Notes: generated by a model from the sequence alone, not told the origin. Shown: positions 43,762 to 57,698, numbered from the stretch's first letter. The stretch: DNA of 64,000 nt from Linanthus parryae (GCA_023055425.1 JALGPY010000009.1:35693275-35757274); one strand, 5' to 3'. A program made the numbers and translations.

Positions 43762-44531
43762 TTACGTCTCCATTTAACCCTCATTCACAACCATTAGGAG
43801 TGATTACGACAGCTTCAATTTATCCATGTATGGGTTTTATAGTGAAACATTAGGCTGTAGTCCCGAACATCGCCCCTATGGACCTTCTACGTCCCCGATC
43901 CTCTACTTGCCACCCTCACACCCACAATGAAGTACCAGAGTCGACAAAAGTTTGATAAGTACAAATTGTTTGTTATCTTCATCTCCAAACCAATCTAGAG
44001 TAATTGCTTTGTGTCGTGTCCTTACTTTTACATGGGAGTACCAAAACAAAGGCTTACAGGAGAAATCTATCCTATTTGCCCCAGAGGGGACTGAATTTCA
44101 TTTTGGGATTGACATACAAGGCTTAAAGGAGAAATCAATGTCTTGCATACAAGGCTCAAGATAATCTCTAACCAGCAGGGTGCCAAGGTTAGATTTCTCA
44201 AGGAAAACCACCCATTAATAAGGCCCGCGGCTACCAACATATTTGTGCCTCCCATTATTGGTTCCATTTCCTCTATACCTCCCACAATAGTATTCTCAAG
44301 ACCTCTCATTAAAAGTTCTACTGTATTTAGAGCCCATTTACTGACTATTTATTTGGCCAATACAACAGTCAGCTGTTGTTTAAACCATCAAGATCTTCAA
44401 TTGAAGTTTCTTTGTTTGTGACCGATTCTAATAGAAGACTCGTCACACAGACGAGCTTGCATATTTTCAAACATCTGATGGGGGTACAAAAGGTCCAAGA
44501 CCAAATAAGCATTTCCTATAGATCTCCCACT
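40917..44531. other. Intergenic region
   Basis: No supported gene over about 3.6 kb. The first ~200 bases are probably the 3' untranslated part of the receptor kinase. A 67-codon hydrophobic frame at 42553 lacks any support. A (TA)n microsatellite lies at 43706-43757. The phrase AGGCTTA-AGGAGAAATC occurs twice near 44051-44075 and 44121-44137. Confidence 0.5.
43706..43757. repeat. (TA)n microsatellite
   Basis: About 26 copies of the dinucleotide, uninterrupted. Confidence 0.95.
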
Positions 44532-45079
44532 TAGGGATGGCAACGGGTCGGATCTGGTTCGGATCAGGCCCTTCCCGACCCAGATCCGATCCAAATCCGT
44601 TCGGATCATCACCGGATTCGGATCAGATCGGATCGGATTTCATTCAGCTGATCCAAATCCGATCCGTAGATCCATATAGTACGTGGTTGGATCGGATTCG
44701 GATCGGATCCGACTCGATTTTGCAATAAAATAGAAAAAATAACATAAAAAAATGCACTATTTCATATGCTAAGGCATGTTTCGTAAGTTATGAAGCCTAA
44801 AAAACAAAAAAAAAAATAGCTTTTTAGGTTGGAGTTACTATAGTATTCTTCGTGGAAGTGTAAGTGAGGAGGTAATAGGGGCATATTTATAAAGCACACA
44901 TATACGTCGGATCGGATCGGGTCGGAACCCGGTGGATCTACCCTCAGATCCACATCCGTTCGGGTCTGGCTTTCCCGATCCAAATCCGATCCGTTTTCAA
45001 TTGGATCGAATTCGGATCTGATCCATTCGGTTCGGACCGCTCGGATCTCAGATCGGATCGGACCATATTGCCATCCCTA
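44532..45079. mobile_element. hAT-type MITE with perfect 8-bp duplication
   Basis: The ends TAGGGATGGCAA and, as reverse complement, TAGGGATGGCAA are inverted. They are flanked by exact 8-bp copies of CTCCCACT at 44524-44531 and 45080-45087. The subterminal regions are full of GGATC/GATCC words on both sides, a typical array of potential transposase-binding motifs in hAT elements. The interior is AT-rich and non-coding, and 548 bp is too short for a transposase. Confidence 0.9.
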
Positions 45080-45087
45080 CTCCCACT

Positions 45088-45726
45088 CCACCTTCATACT
45101 CTTCGACTTGCTACGAATTTTGTTACATACCGCCCTTAAAATTTAATATGGTTTTTTATATATAATTCTTATTTTGTCATTGTTGAATGCTCGACGGAAA
45201 ATCCGAAGTTGGGTATCTGGATATAGTGATGTCTGATTGAGATAATACCGGGAAAATTGTTTGCTAACAGATGTTGGCAGGTTGTGCAATTGTTAAACAT
45301 TCTATGCTGATGGAATGTGTGACCCTATTGGATTCTTCTGAATCAGTCTTACACATTGGTATATTTGGGGATGATTTGTGATGTTCTGCATCAGTGTGAA
45401 GTTCGTTAAGCTTTTTCATTTTATCTTAGGCATTTGAGTAGTGTTCATTGTTTTGCCTCTGGTCAAGAAACCAGTTGATCTTTAAGTGCTTGGTAGCAAT
45501 GTTCTAAAGAAGTATTACCATGGGAAATGTTTGAATTTATGATCTTGATAACTCTAGATGCTTGGTTGAGCTACCATGGGAAATGGTTGAATTTATGATA
45601 TTGATGAAGTGAGAAATGATAACTCTGATGATGAGCTATTTTATTTTTAAGTTATAAAACCCTAAACTTATACCCGGATACGACAGGGTAATTCAAATAA
45701 GTCACAAGTGCCCAAATAAAAGACTA
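45088..45726. other. 3' flank of the acyl-activating enzyme gene
   Basis: AT-rich sequence with no gene. The phrase CTACCATGGGAAATGGTTGAATTTATGAT near 45571-45599 is a near copy of sequence at 45517-45543. The part nearest 45726 should hold the 3' untranslated region of the minus-strand gene. Confidence 0.45.
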
Positions 45727-47376
45727 TTAGTCCATAGAGATGGCAATTGTTTTGAGCACATGCTTCTGGATTTTCCCAGTTGAAGTTTTGGGTAACTCGT
45801 CCTGGAACACCACTGTCTTTGGTGCCATGTAATGTGGCATGTTAGCTCTGCAGTACTCAATAAGCTCCTTGGCAGTCACCTTCGCCGTTGGCCTGAGGCT
45901 GACGAAAGCGCACGGCGTCTCCCCCCAAAATTCATCCCGTCTAGCCACCACTGACGCCTCGTTCACCGCAGGGTGACTGTAAAGAATCGATTCCACCTCA
46001 ACGCTGCTCACATTCTCCCCACCAGTGATAATGATCTCCTTTGACCGGTCTTTGATTTCCATGTATCCATCTGGGTGCACAACTCCTATGTCACCCGTGT
46101 GAAACCACCCCTCCGGCGTCAAGCACTTGGAGGTTGCTTCTGGGTCTTTCAGGTAACCAAGCATCACCGACCCACCTCTCATCACAACCTCCCCAACGGT
46201 GGATCCATCTCTCTTCACACTCTTCCCTGTTTCCGCGGCAATGACATCCAACGCCGTCGACACCGCCGTTCTCACCCCTTGCCTGGATTTCATCATCGCC
46301 CTTTCACTGGCGGGCAGCATGTTCCACTGCCTCTTCCAGGCACAGGACACCGTTATCCCACCGACCTCTGTCAGACCATACCCATGACTAACATTGAAAC
46401 CTAGCTCCTCAGTCCGGAGAATCACCGCCGCGGGTGGCGGCGCTGCTGCGGTAAAGACATGCACCGGCTTCTCTAGTGGCTTCCGATTGGGGTAATTAGC
46501 CAACATGTTGAGAATCACCGGGGCCGCGCACATGTGAGTGACGCCGTGTCGGCTTATTGCGTCGTAGATTATCTTAGCGTCCAATCTGCGAAGGCAGACA
46601 CCGGTCCCACCGACTGCAGCCATCCCCCAGCTATAGCTCCAGCCATTGGTGTGAAACATGGGCACCGTCCACAAATAGACAGGCTGTTTTGGGACCGACC
46701 AGTCTATCAGTGAACCGACGACAATCAAGAAGATCCCACGGTGGCAGTGAACGACCCCCTTGGGGGCTGATGTCGTCCCTGAGGTGTAATTCAACACCAT
46801 TGGGTCCCACTCGCTAACGGGCCGGACCCAATTGAATTCCGGATCGCCTTTCTGTACCATGCTCTCGTAATTACAGAGGATTTCACCACCTAATTCCGGC
46901 GAGGTCTTGCTGTCATCGTCATCATCTTCGTTGATGATGACAACGATTGGCCGCCGCCCAAGCACATCCGCTGGCAACAGTGATAAAGCCTGGAGAACGA
47001 GCTCCGTCGATTGGTAATCAACAAAGACGAGCTTTGACTCGGCGTGATGGAGCTGAATCGAGACCGTTCTGGCATCGAGACGGGTGTTGATGGTATTGAG
47101 GATGACTCCCGCCATTGGGACGGCGAACTGGAGCTCATACATTGCCGGGGTGTTGGGTGCCAAGACGGAAACAACATCGCCTTTGGCAATACCCAACGAT
47201 GCAATGGAAGACGCCAACCTGAGACATCGCTGGTGGGTGTCAGACCACGTGTATGTCTTTTCTTCGTAGATGAGAGAAATGCAATCGCCATAGACCGTCG
47301 CAGCTCTCTCAAGAAAGCCCAAAGGAGTTAGAGGACTTGCGTTTGAATTCACCGGACTTGGCTTCAGGTCCTCCAT
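45727..47376 (-). CDS. Acyl-activating enzyme (AMP-dependent acyl-CoA ligase)
   Basis: A single-exon gene of 549 residues that forms an acyl-CoA from a carboxylic acid, ATP and CoA through an acyl-adenylate. Motifs are all present: P-loop-like YTSGTTSAPKG at 197-207, adenylate-binding HGYGLTE at 331-337, the hinge motif GWFHTGDIG...GYMEIKDRSKE at 423-446, and the C-terminal lysine motif PKTSTGKIQK at 529-538. Overall it resembles plant AAE1-like short-chain or aromatic acyl-CoA ligases (about 550 residues). The C-terminus is ISMD, not an SKL-type peroxisomal signal, so cytosolic location is possible. I chose the start at 47376 (MEDLKPSP) because it matches the family N-terminus. The frame stays open for 78 more codons upstream. 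Substrate is unknown. It lies head to head with the reductase. Confidence 0.9.
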   Translation of the reverse strand: MEDLKPSPVNSNASPLTPLGFLERAATVYGDCISLIYEEKTYTWSDTHQRCLRLASSIASLGIAKGDVVSVLAPNTPAMYELQFAVPMAGVILNTINTRLDARTVSIQLHHAESKLVFVDYQSTELVLQALSLLPADVLGRRPIVVIINEDDDDDSKTSPELGGEILCNYESMVQKGDPEFNWVRPVSEWDPMVLNYTSGTTSAPKGVVHCHRGIFLIVVGSLIDWSVPKQPVYLWTVPMFHTNGWSYSWGMAAVGGTGVCLRRLDAKIIYDAISRHGVTHMCAAPVILNMLANYPNRKPLEKPVHVFTAAAPPPAAVILRTEELGFNVSHGYGLTEVGGITVSCAWKRQWNMLPASERAMMKSRQGVRTAVSTALDVIAAETGKSVKRDGSTVGEVVMRGGSVMLGYLKDPEATSKCLTPEGWFHTGDIGVVHPDGYMEIKDRSKEIIITGGENVSSVEVESILYSHPAVNEASVVARRDEFWGETPCAFVSLRPTAKVTAKELIEYCRANMPHYMAPKTVVFQDELPKTSTGKIQKHVLKTIAISMD

Positions 47377-50828
<3,452 letters not shown>

Positions 50829-51417
50829 TTAACATGTTTAATGTACTTACAATGTTCTGTCAAGGAGTATCACAGAAACTGAAGAGACCTGTTTGTGACA
50901 ATACTTTTGCACTGCCACTGTTATTTTAACCCTTTAGTTGTCTGACCTTTGGTCATGATTAAATTTCGAACTTCCGGCGTTTACCTACCTTTCAATTTGG
51001 GTTTGACACTGCGATGCTTGTAGCAAGAAAATCGACATTGAACATCACCATCCACAATTTCGAAATCAGCCACTGCTATAGAAACTATTCTTTGTATACA
51101 TATGATGATTTTTGTTTATTTAACAAAGGAAAAGGCACTAGCTCCTTTGAGGAACAGGTCTGGCGCAAGAAATATGATCCAAATAAGGCAGCTCTCATCA
51201 GGTTTCTGGAGGAAAAATCAGGGATTAGAAAAGTCAAGTATGCTTGAGGTTGTTTGGGTTTGCTGGCTCGTTTCATTGGTCTCTGTAGGGGTTGTTTGGT
51301 TATGTCCTGTTTATGTCTCGTTTATGTCTCGTCCTCATCTTGAACTATGATCTTGTTTGGTGATCATGTATGTAGGGCATCTAGTTTGTTGGTTTTATGT
51401 GTTTTGTTTGTGCTTCG
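50829..51417. other. 3' flank of the reductase with an orphan exon-like piece
   Basis: The first part is presumably 3' untranslated. At 51122-51247 an open stretch reads SSFEEQVWRKKYDPNKAALI, then a further ~18 codons ending KVKYA before a stop. The composition is protein-like rather than random. I do not recognise the family, so it may be the last exon or remnant of a displaced gene. Confidence 0.4.
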
Positions 51418-51434
51418 TTGTACTATGACTTTTT
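51418..51434 (+). repeat. Left 17-bp target duplication
   Basis: TTGTACTATGACTTTTT at 51418-51434 recurs exactly at 52600-52616. The final T bases overlap the poly(T) of the insertion, so the true length is 12-17. Confidence 0.85.
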
Positions 51435-52599
51435 TTTCACCAGCAACGAAAGGATAGCATTCATAAGAAAGTCTGATTACAATGAAACGGGGCATACCCC
51501 ACAAAAGAAAAGACAGTGACCAGAAAATGCACAAGCCTATGCCTCTAACAAAGCAGCTAGCAGTCCAGGTGGTATAGGGCTCAGAGGACACCACAAAACA
51601 CCCCAAACATCGAATCCGTCATAAGGACCACAAGAGACTCCTATGCCTAAGACGAAGTAGGATAACAACCCAAAAAGAACCCAGTAAATAAAAGACATAA
51701 AACAAAGCCCAAAATAAAGACCCAAGCCCACAAAAGACAAACCCTAGAATCCTAACGAGCAACAACATGACCGGCCTATGGCGGTGGAAGGATGACACCC
51801 CTGGAGCAAGCCATTCCGCATGCCCTAAAGACCGACGGAGAGACCGAAAGTAACCCGAAACCAGAAGGACAGAAGGCTTCGGGTGGTGTTGGTGGGCGGT
51901 GGGAGGACTTCTTCCGGGAGACTCGGACATGCCCTAGAACGGCAAATCCGAGGGGGAGGGGGAGGGAGTAGCCTCACATTCGGGGGAGGGGGGGGGGGAT
52001 AGCCACCACGGAGCCTAAAGCTTATGGAGGGAGGGGGAGAGGGGGTACTTATAGGTTTCACACCCAAATCGAAGGGGAGAGGCTTCGGCGGCAGAGGCGG
52101 GCGACGGCAGCAAGGGAGAGGGGCGGAGAGTAGTGGAGGCGCGCTGGATGAGCGGCTCAGCGGACTGATCTGGTCGTCGAAGTGGTCTTGGGCTCCAGGT
52201 GGCGGCGAATCTCGCCACGGCGGCGGATCGGGGCGGAGCACGGCTGGTCTCGCGATGAGGCGGGCGGCAGGGTAGCTCGACAGTCCGAAGGTGACCCCTC
52301 CGTCCAGGAGAGGAGGGAAAGCTGGCGAAGAGGAGGAGCTCGACTTCTATCGCCCATTGTTGCCGACGACGCGTCGGAGACGATGAAAATCCGGTCGGGG
52401 GTGTGAATCCCATCAGACAACCGACAGGAAGCAGGAGCTAGCGACAGAGGCGGCAACGCGCAGGTCAAGAGCTTGCATACCAGAGGGGGGTGGTGGGCGG
52501 CAACCCCATGGAGGAGGAGCCGCCGCTGCAGAGGTGGGTTAGGGTTTTGGAAGGATCGGTTTTTAGAGAGAGAGAGAGCAAGTATGTGAAGTCGTTTGT
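51435..52599 (-). mobile_element. GC-rich poly(A) retroposon without reverse transcriptase
   Basis: About 1165 bp lie between two copies of TTGTACTATGACTTTTT. On the minus strand it starts with CT-rich sequence near 52580. It continues through CG-rich, proline-codon-rich DNA with long overlapping frames in several phases. It ends in a T-rich 3' region with a short A-run (TTTTTTTT at plus 51431-51438). This is the product expected of LINE-type target-primed integration. No endonuclease, RT or known gene is visible. It could be a non-autonomous LINE made of 5' and 3' untranslated parts, or a processed transcript. Confidence 0.7.
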
Positions 52600-52616
52600 T
52601 TGTACTATGACTTTTT

Positions 52617-52830
52617 CCGTATCAATTGAAGTGCTCAACTTTCCGCAAATATATATATTGGTTGTTACACTGAATTTTAGTTAGCATCACTTTTTACCCT
52701 CACATATCAATTAATAGTATTTTCTCTATTTAATTGTAAGACTTTATTTTAGGTAATTTTAGATCTAAAAAATCCTGGACTTTATTGCAGTAAGTTGACA
52801 TTCCTTTTTATAAATTTGGAATGTTAATTA
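52617..52830. other. Short AT-rich spacer
   Basis: Nothing recognised between the retroposon and the pogo-like element. Confidence 0.4.
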
Positions 52831-53782
52831 CAGTAAAACCTCTATAAATTAATAATGTTGGGACCTGGATATTTTATTAATTTGGCGATATATTACTATA
52901 TCGATAAATTAATAATTTATTAATTTAAAGAGGTTTTTTTGTATGACTTTTAAATTTTCAAGTCCAATGTACTAGTTACAATGTATATTAGTTAGAGATA
53001 AAAGCTAAATTACAAAAACAAGTTTCAAGACACATTTTATGAATATACATTTACAAATTAACAGAATTTCTTAAATCCATTGTTTTTTTAATAAGTAAAA
53101 ATGTTAGTTCATGATACCAAAAATTTGGTCCATGGTACCAACTCAATATATTAAACACTGTTACAAATTAATCATCACTATAAAATGTTCATTGTAAAAC
53201 TATAAAATCACATCAACTATCAACTATAGCTCCTAAACTACAAAGTGTTCAAAAATCAATCATGACCAATCAACAAAGAAAATTGTTATGCGAGTATAAG
53301 TGAGATCACCAAGGATGCACTCAACATGATTTGGTGAAGTGGGTTGACAAAACTTTCAATTTGAAAGTTAGTCAAGGAACAATATCAAAAACTCTCAAGC
53401 GATCATCAATGTCCTATCCGCTGACTTTGACAAAGGTGGATCTTCCAAGCGTCATAAACCATCCAAGTACCCAGACATTGAGAAAGCGAAATGAGGATAT
53501 TTAAAAATGAAATCGGTATAAATTTGAAGTTCAAGAAAAAACAAGTGACTATAGATTCATTTTTTACTATACAATCTTAGAATTTGAAACCCTTTTAGTA
53601 ATTATTAATTTATACTTTGGTTGGGACCAATATATGTACATTAGGATTTCAAAAAAATTATTATCTTATTATTTTATCGATTGGGGTCCAATTTTACACT
53701 GGTCCCAAGTTGGGACTGGATAAATTATTAATTTTACCGAAGTTATTAATTTATCGAGTATTAATTTATAGAGATTTTAGTG
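52831..53782. mobile_element. Emigrant/Lemi1-like (pogo, Tc1/Mariner) element with relic HTH
   Basis: The left end CAGTAAAACCTCTATAAATT and the right end, as reverse complement CACTAAAATCTCTATAAATT, are near-identical inverted repeats. They are flanked by TA at 52829-52830 and 53783-53784. These are the ends known for Emigrant MITEs and their pogo-like source Lemi1. The interior has a broken plus-strand coding trace at about 53250-53490: TNQQRKLLCEY, then WVDKTFNLKVSQGTISKTLK, then KPSKYPDIEKAK. That is the CENP-B N-terminal/pogo DNA-binding domain. The DDE catalytic domain is deleted, so the 952-bp element is a decayed internal-deletion derivative. Confidence 0.85.
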
Positions 53783-53870
53783 TATGTTCAAAATCAATCT
53801 TGAATGTTGGACTTTTTGAACTCTTTATATGTACTGTGTAATTTTTGTTTGAATCTCTAGTTTGATATTA

Positions 53871-54772
53871 GGCCTCGTTTGGGTAGAGGATATGGTATGT
53901 AGGGATAAGTCTTATGCTGGGATATGAGCAAGGATATGTATACCGTCTGATAAGCCCTGATAAGATATGCTGGCTGTCCGTGTTTGGGTGCTGTCGGATA
54001 TGATGCAGGAAATGAAGCAGGATATGTGCCAAAATGGCTGTAATACCCTCAATACTGTTATTTTATATAAGAGATTGTATATTTTAAATTGATGAGAAAA
54101 AATGTATAAAAATTATATTAGTATTTATGTTTATATTTTAATACTCTTATTCTACATAATTAGTGGCGTTGTCGAAATGTATACAAGATGCATATTGATA
54201 TGTGAAATGAACTTGTAGTAACATGCGAACATAACAAATATTCATGGATACAACATGGCCATAGCTAAGTATGGAGTATTAATTACTAGTACTTATTGGC
54301 ATATTGGCATGGTGTTACAAATCCAACAATAAACAAGTTAAATTAATTCAACGATATTTTCAGCAAACACGGTAAAATGTCTTCATATTTTTCTCAACCA
54401 TACGCACCCAAATAAAATTATGCAATCCCAAAATAATAGTTATCAAACCCATGAGGACCTCCTCCCAAATCATACTCATCAATCCCAAGATAATAATTAT
54501 CAATCCCAAAATGATAGGGTTTGGAGATAAGGGCATGAAATTAGTTAGTTTGTGGGGGTATTTTGTCAACCTACTAGCATCCTAATATGTTATATTTTCT
54601 TATCCGATCTTATACCTCCATGTTGGTGGTATAAAATTTGTTCATTAAAAGCTCCATCAGCATAAGACAACATAACTTATCCCCTCTCTTATTTGGCACC
54701 CAAACACTTGATAACAAAAGAGAGTGTATAACTTATCTTATGCTCCATCCTTATCCTCTACCCAAACGAGGA
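53871..54772. mobile_element. ~0.9-kb terminal-inverted-repeat element
   Basis: CCTCGTTTGGGTAGAGGATA at the left end (53873) is exactly mirrored at the right end (ending 54771). The interior is non-coding and AT-rich, and holds inner inverted words (GTGTTTGGGTGC / GGCACCCAAACAC). Target duplication is unclear, so the superfamily is open. The right end directly abuts a MITE whose left tip is missing, so the two insertions are nested or adjacent. Confidence 0.65.
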
Positions 54773-54907
54773 CCCACCAATATCTCTCACTCATCTCCCA
54801 CCCAAATGTAAAATTGGCAACATGAATATTCATTTGACATTATTGTATTTTTTTAGAAGGAATGTGGGAGATGAGTGAGAGATATTGGTGGGTTCCCTAG
54901 CATTTCC
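54773..54907. mobile_element. Truncated hairpin MITE copy
   Basis: The arms CCCACCAATATCTCTCACTC and their reverse complement near 54866-54893 form a long hairpin. It is the same family as the element at 54923 but lacks the left terminal segment, where the 53871-54772 element ends. Confidence 0.7.
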
Positions 54908-54922
54908 TTTGATATTAAGAAT

Positions 54923-55078
54923 GAGAAATGCTAGAGATCCCACCAGTATCTCCCACTCATCTCCTACCCCAATGCAAAATTGGCAACGTCATTATTCATT
55001 TGGCATGATTGTATCTGTGTGGAAGGAATATGGGTGATGGATGAGTGGGAGATATTGGTGGAATCTATAGCATTTCTC
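54923..55078. mobile_element. Complete hairpin MITE, Mutator-like duplication
   Basis: The ends GAGAAATGCTA and TAGCATTTCTC are inverted, with long subterminal complementary arms (CCACCAGTATCTCCCACTCA). It is flanked by ATTAAGAAT (54914-54922) and ATTAAGAAG (55079-55087), eight of nine bases matching. A 9-bp duplication suggests a Mutator-type MITE. Confidence 0.75.
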
Positions 55079-55087
55079 ATTAAGAAG

Positions 55088-55706
55088 AGAATTATGTGCT
55101 TCTGTTATCCTACCTTTGAACATCAAATAGCTCAATGAAGCACAATTTTCAACTTCACTATCAAGGATCGTGCTTGTAAAAATAATAATTCTAAACTGAC
55201 TAAATTTTGGACAGAATTTTAGGCATAATTTCTACTTTTAGTGATTTTGATTATGTGTTAATGTTTCTTCGGAATTTAGTATTTCTATAGTAGTGATTGA
55301 TTTTACTACATTTAAAAATTATGTCTTTGTTTATGTCTAAAATTCTGTCCACGTAGCATAATCATGTGGCGTATAAAAGAAAACTACAAAAAAATTGATT
55401 TAATCTATCATTTTTTGGCGAAATCATGCAGGCCAAAAGTTGCAAGAAACTTATGCTAGAATAATAATGATTCACAGGATTCACCATTCATAAAAAAAAA
55501 ACGAAGAATGTCAATTTTGTTATTTTTTATTAAAAAACAAGCTAATGCAATAAATATGAGAAAACATTGAAGATATGAGATTACCTAAAATAAATTATTA
55601 CCAGTAGTCCAGTAATATAAAGAATATATTAATTGATGGGTTGGGGTAAAAATGTCATCGCAACTAAAATTCGGTATAACCATAAATAATAACTGGTTTA
55701 AGAATC

Positions 55707-55744
<38 letters not shown>

Positions 55745-57027
55745 AAAGTAATGTTTAAACCACTTGGAGTGATAATTTCCAACCTCAAAAGTAGAAATAT
55801 AGTCCGGGTACTCTCAAAACTTGAAAATTGCTTTCACCCTCATCGATTACCCCAACAATCACTCCCCACGTAATTCTACAAACTGCATCACTAATAACAA
55901 AGACGTCTTAGGTATAACAAAGACGTCTTAGGTTTGGGAATATCGTCCAATTCTTATGTTTCTTCCCTACAACTAGATCTCACGGTTATCAAAGTATAAT
56001 CACATGGATTAATTCATTTAGTTTACATCACTTCATATTAGATCTACTTATACCAAGAACCTTCTTGGCTCATCTCTCAATACGTGAAAAATCTAAAATG
56101 ACACGTGACTCGCTCTATCTTAGAGGATTGTGTTTAGCATAATATATAAATATAAAAACTAGTGTGAGAAGTACTCGAATACTCTCAAAACATGGAGTTT
56201 AGAATTGATACTCTGAATAATTGCAACCTACCATACCTCTCGGCCTCCTGTTCCCTCATCGGTTCCCGCAGTCACTCTTCTCGGTTTCTCTTCAACCTGT
56301 ACTGGTGAAATAAAAAAGGCTTGGGTCGACGAAATTGTCTAACCCTTACGTTTCTTCCCTAGTACTAGACCTCATGGGTATTATGAATAATCATGTGCAT
56401 TCTCTGTTTTGGCATCAATTCCTATTAGTTGTACTTATACCAAGACTTTCCTAGCTCAACTCTCTTATTACGAGAAAACCTGACAACCAAGCATTGATGA
56501 TTTGATCTATCTTAGAAAATTGGAATGTACCATACTTATCTAATATTTTGATGCCATTTGTACTTCTTCTTTTTTTTTAAATCTCTGAGTGGAATGAAAC
56601 GGTACCATTTAATGCAACCATTTATTAAAGTTTTCAAGTATGTGATTGGACCTACTTCTCTTTGACATGTAATCGACGAAAGCAATTGATAGTGGAACTA
56701 AGCAAAGAGGATGGAAATACCACATTCCTTGTATATGCAATTCCTATACATCTCTGTGCGCAAAATTTTCAGACTTTCTTTACCAAGAGAAAATACCTTG
56801 GGCTTGTAGGCTGTTACGATGACTGAAAATTGGGAATACAAAGTGTGCTATGGTGTTACACAATGTTTGCGTTTATAGAAGAATTTATTTAGTTAATACT
56901 GCCAGGAGCACATAAATTGTTTTCTGTGACATCATAAAGAAGGGTATCTCACTCACAAATTAAGTAGGAGTAGTACAAGAAGAAGAAGAGTATAGTTAAA
57001 CAATGTTTAGTCACACTCCATGCTGTG
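55088..57027. other. Intergenic AT-rich DNA with a diverged ~390-bp tandem duplication
   Basis: No gene. A (TA)n run lies at 55710-55742. The segment about 55800-56150 recurs in diverged form about 390 bases later, to about 56530. Shared words in the same order include CTCAAAAC, TTTCTTCCCTA, ACTTATACCAAGA and CTATCTTAGA. Within the first unit ATAACAAAGACGTCTTAGGT is itself doubled (55895-55934). Confidence 0.6.
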
Positions 57028-57036
57028 ATTAAACTT

Positions 57037-57541
57037 GGCAAAATAGCACCATAGGTACCAACATTTTACTTTTCTCGACAACTGGGTACCCAAACTTTAA
57101 AATCGTGCACCACAGGTCTAAACTTTCAAAGTTCGTTCAGTTAGATACCCGTCTGTTAACTTTCCATCCATATTGGACGGAATATTATAAAAAAAAAATT
57201 ATTATACCCCTCATTTTCACCTCTATTTGTTATAAAATGACAAGTTTTACTAATCCGTTAGTGATGGGGTGCAAACTGACTTTTCATAATATTCCGTATT
57301 GGACAGAATGTCACTAAAACTTGTCAGACTAGTAAAACTTGTCATTTTAGAACAAAAAGAGGTGAAAATGAGGAGTATAATAGCCTTTTACATTATTCCG
57401 TCCAATATGGATGAAAAGTTAACGAAAATGTACATCGCCAACGAAAATTGAAAATTTGGCATATGTGGTGCACGATTTTAAATTTTGGGTACCTACTTGC
57501 CCGAAAAAGCAAACGGTGGGTACCCGTGGTGCAATATTGCC
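57037..57541. mobile_element. Palindromic MITE, Mutator-like
   Basis: The ends GGCAAAATAGCACCATAGGT and, as reverse complement, GGCAATATTGCACCACGGGT are imperfect inverted repeats. Most of the 505 bp is mirrored around a centre near 57290 (for example ATTCCGTCCAATATGGATG versus CATCCATATTGGACGGAAT). It is flanked by ATTAAACTT (57028-57036) and ATTTAACTT (57542-57550), eight of nine bases equal. No coding capacity. Confidence 0.75.
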
Positions 57542-57560
57542 ATTTAACTTTAGGAGTTAG

Positions 57561-57698
57561 TTTACAGTTTATTACTCCAACCCAAATACATGCCGAATTT
57601 CGCGCGGTAACTTTCATTAGTACACAAATTTTACAGTTTATTACTCCAACCCAAATACATACCGAATTTTGCGCCATAACTTTCATTATTACACACAT
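57561..57698. repeat. Two copies of a 69-bp tandem repeat
   Basis: The unit beginning TTTACAGTTTATTACTCCAA occurs at 57561-57629 and 57630-57698 with a few mismatches. Confidence 0.9.

Noticed and set aside
44532..45079. Short frames rich in Arg, Ser and Asp
   Set aside because: They are translations of repeated GGATC words within a hAT MITE.
51825..52241. 138-codon proline-rich frame on the minus strand
   Set aside because: It competes with long frames in other phases of the same GC-rich retroposon and has no recognised domain.
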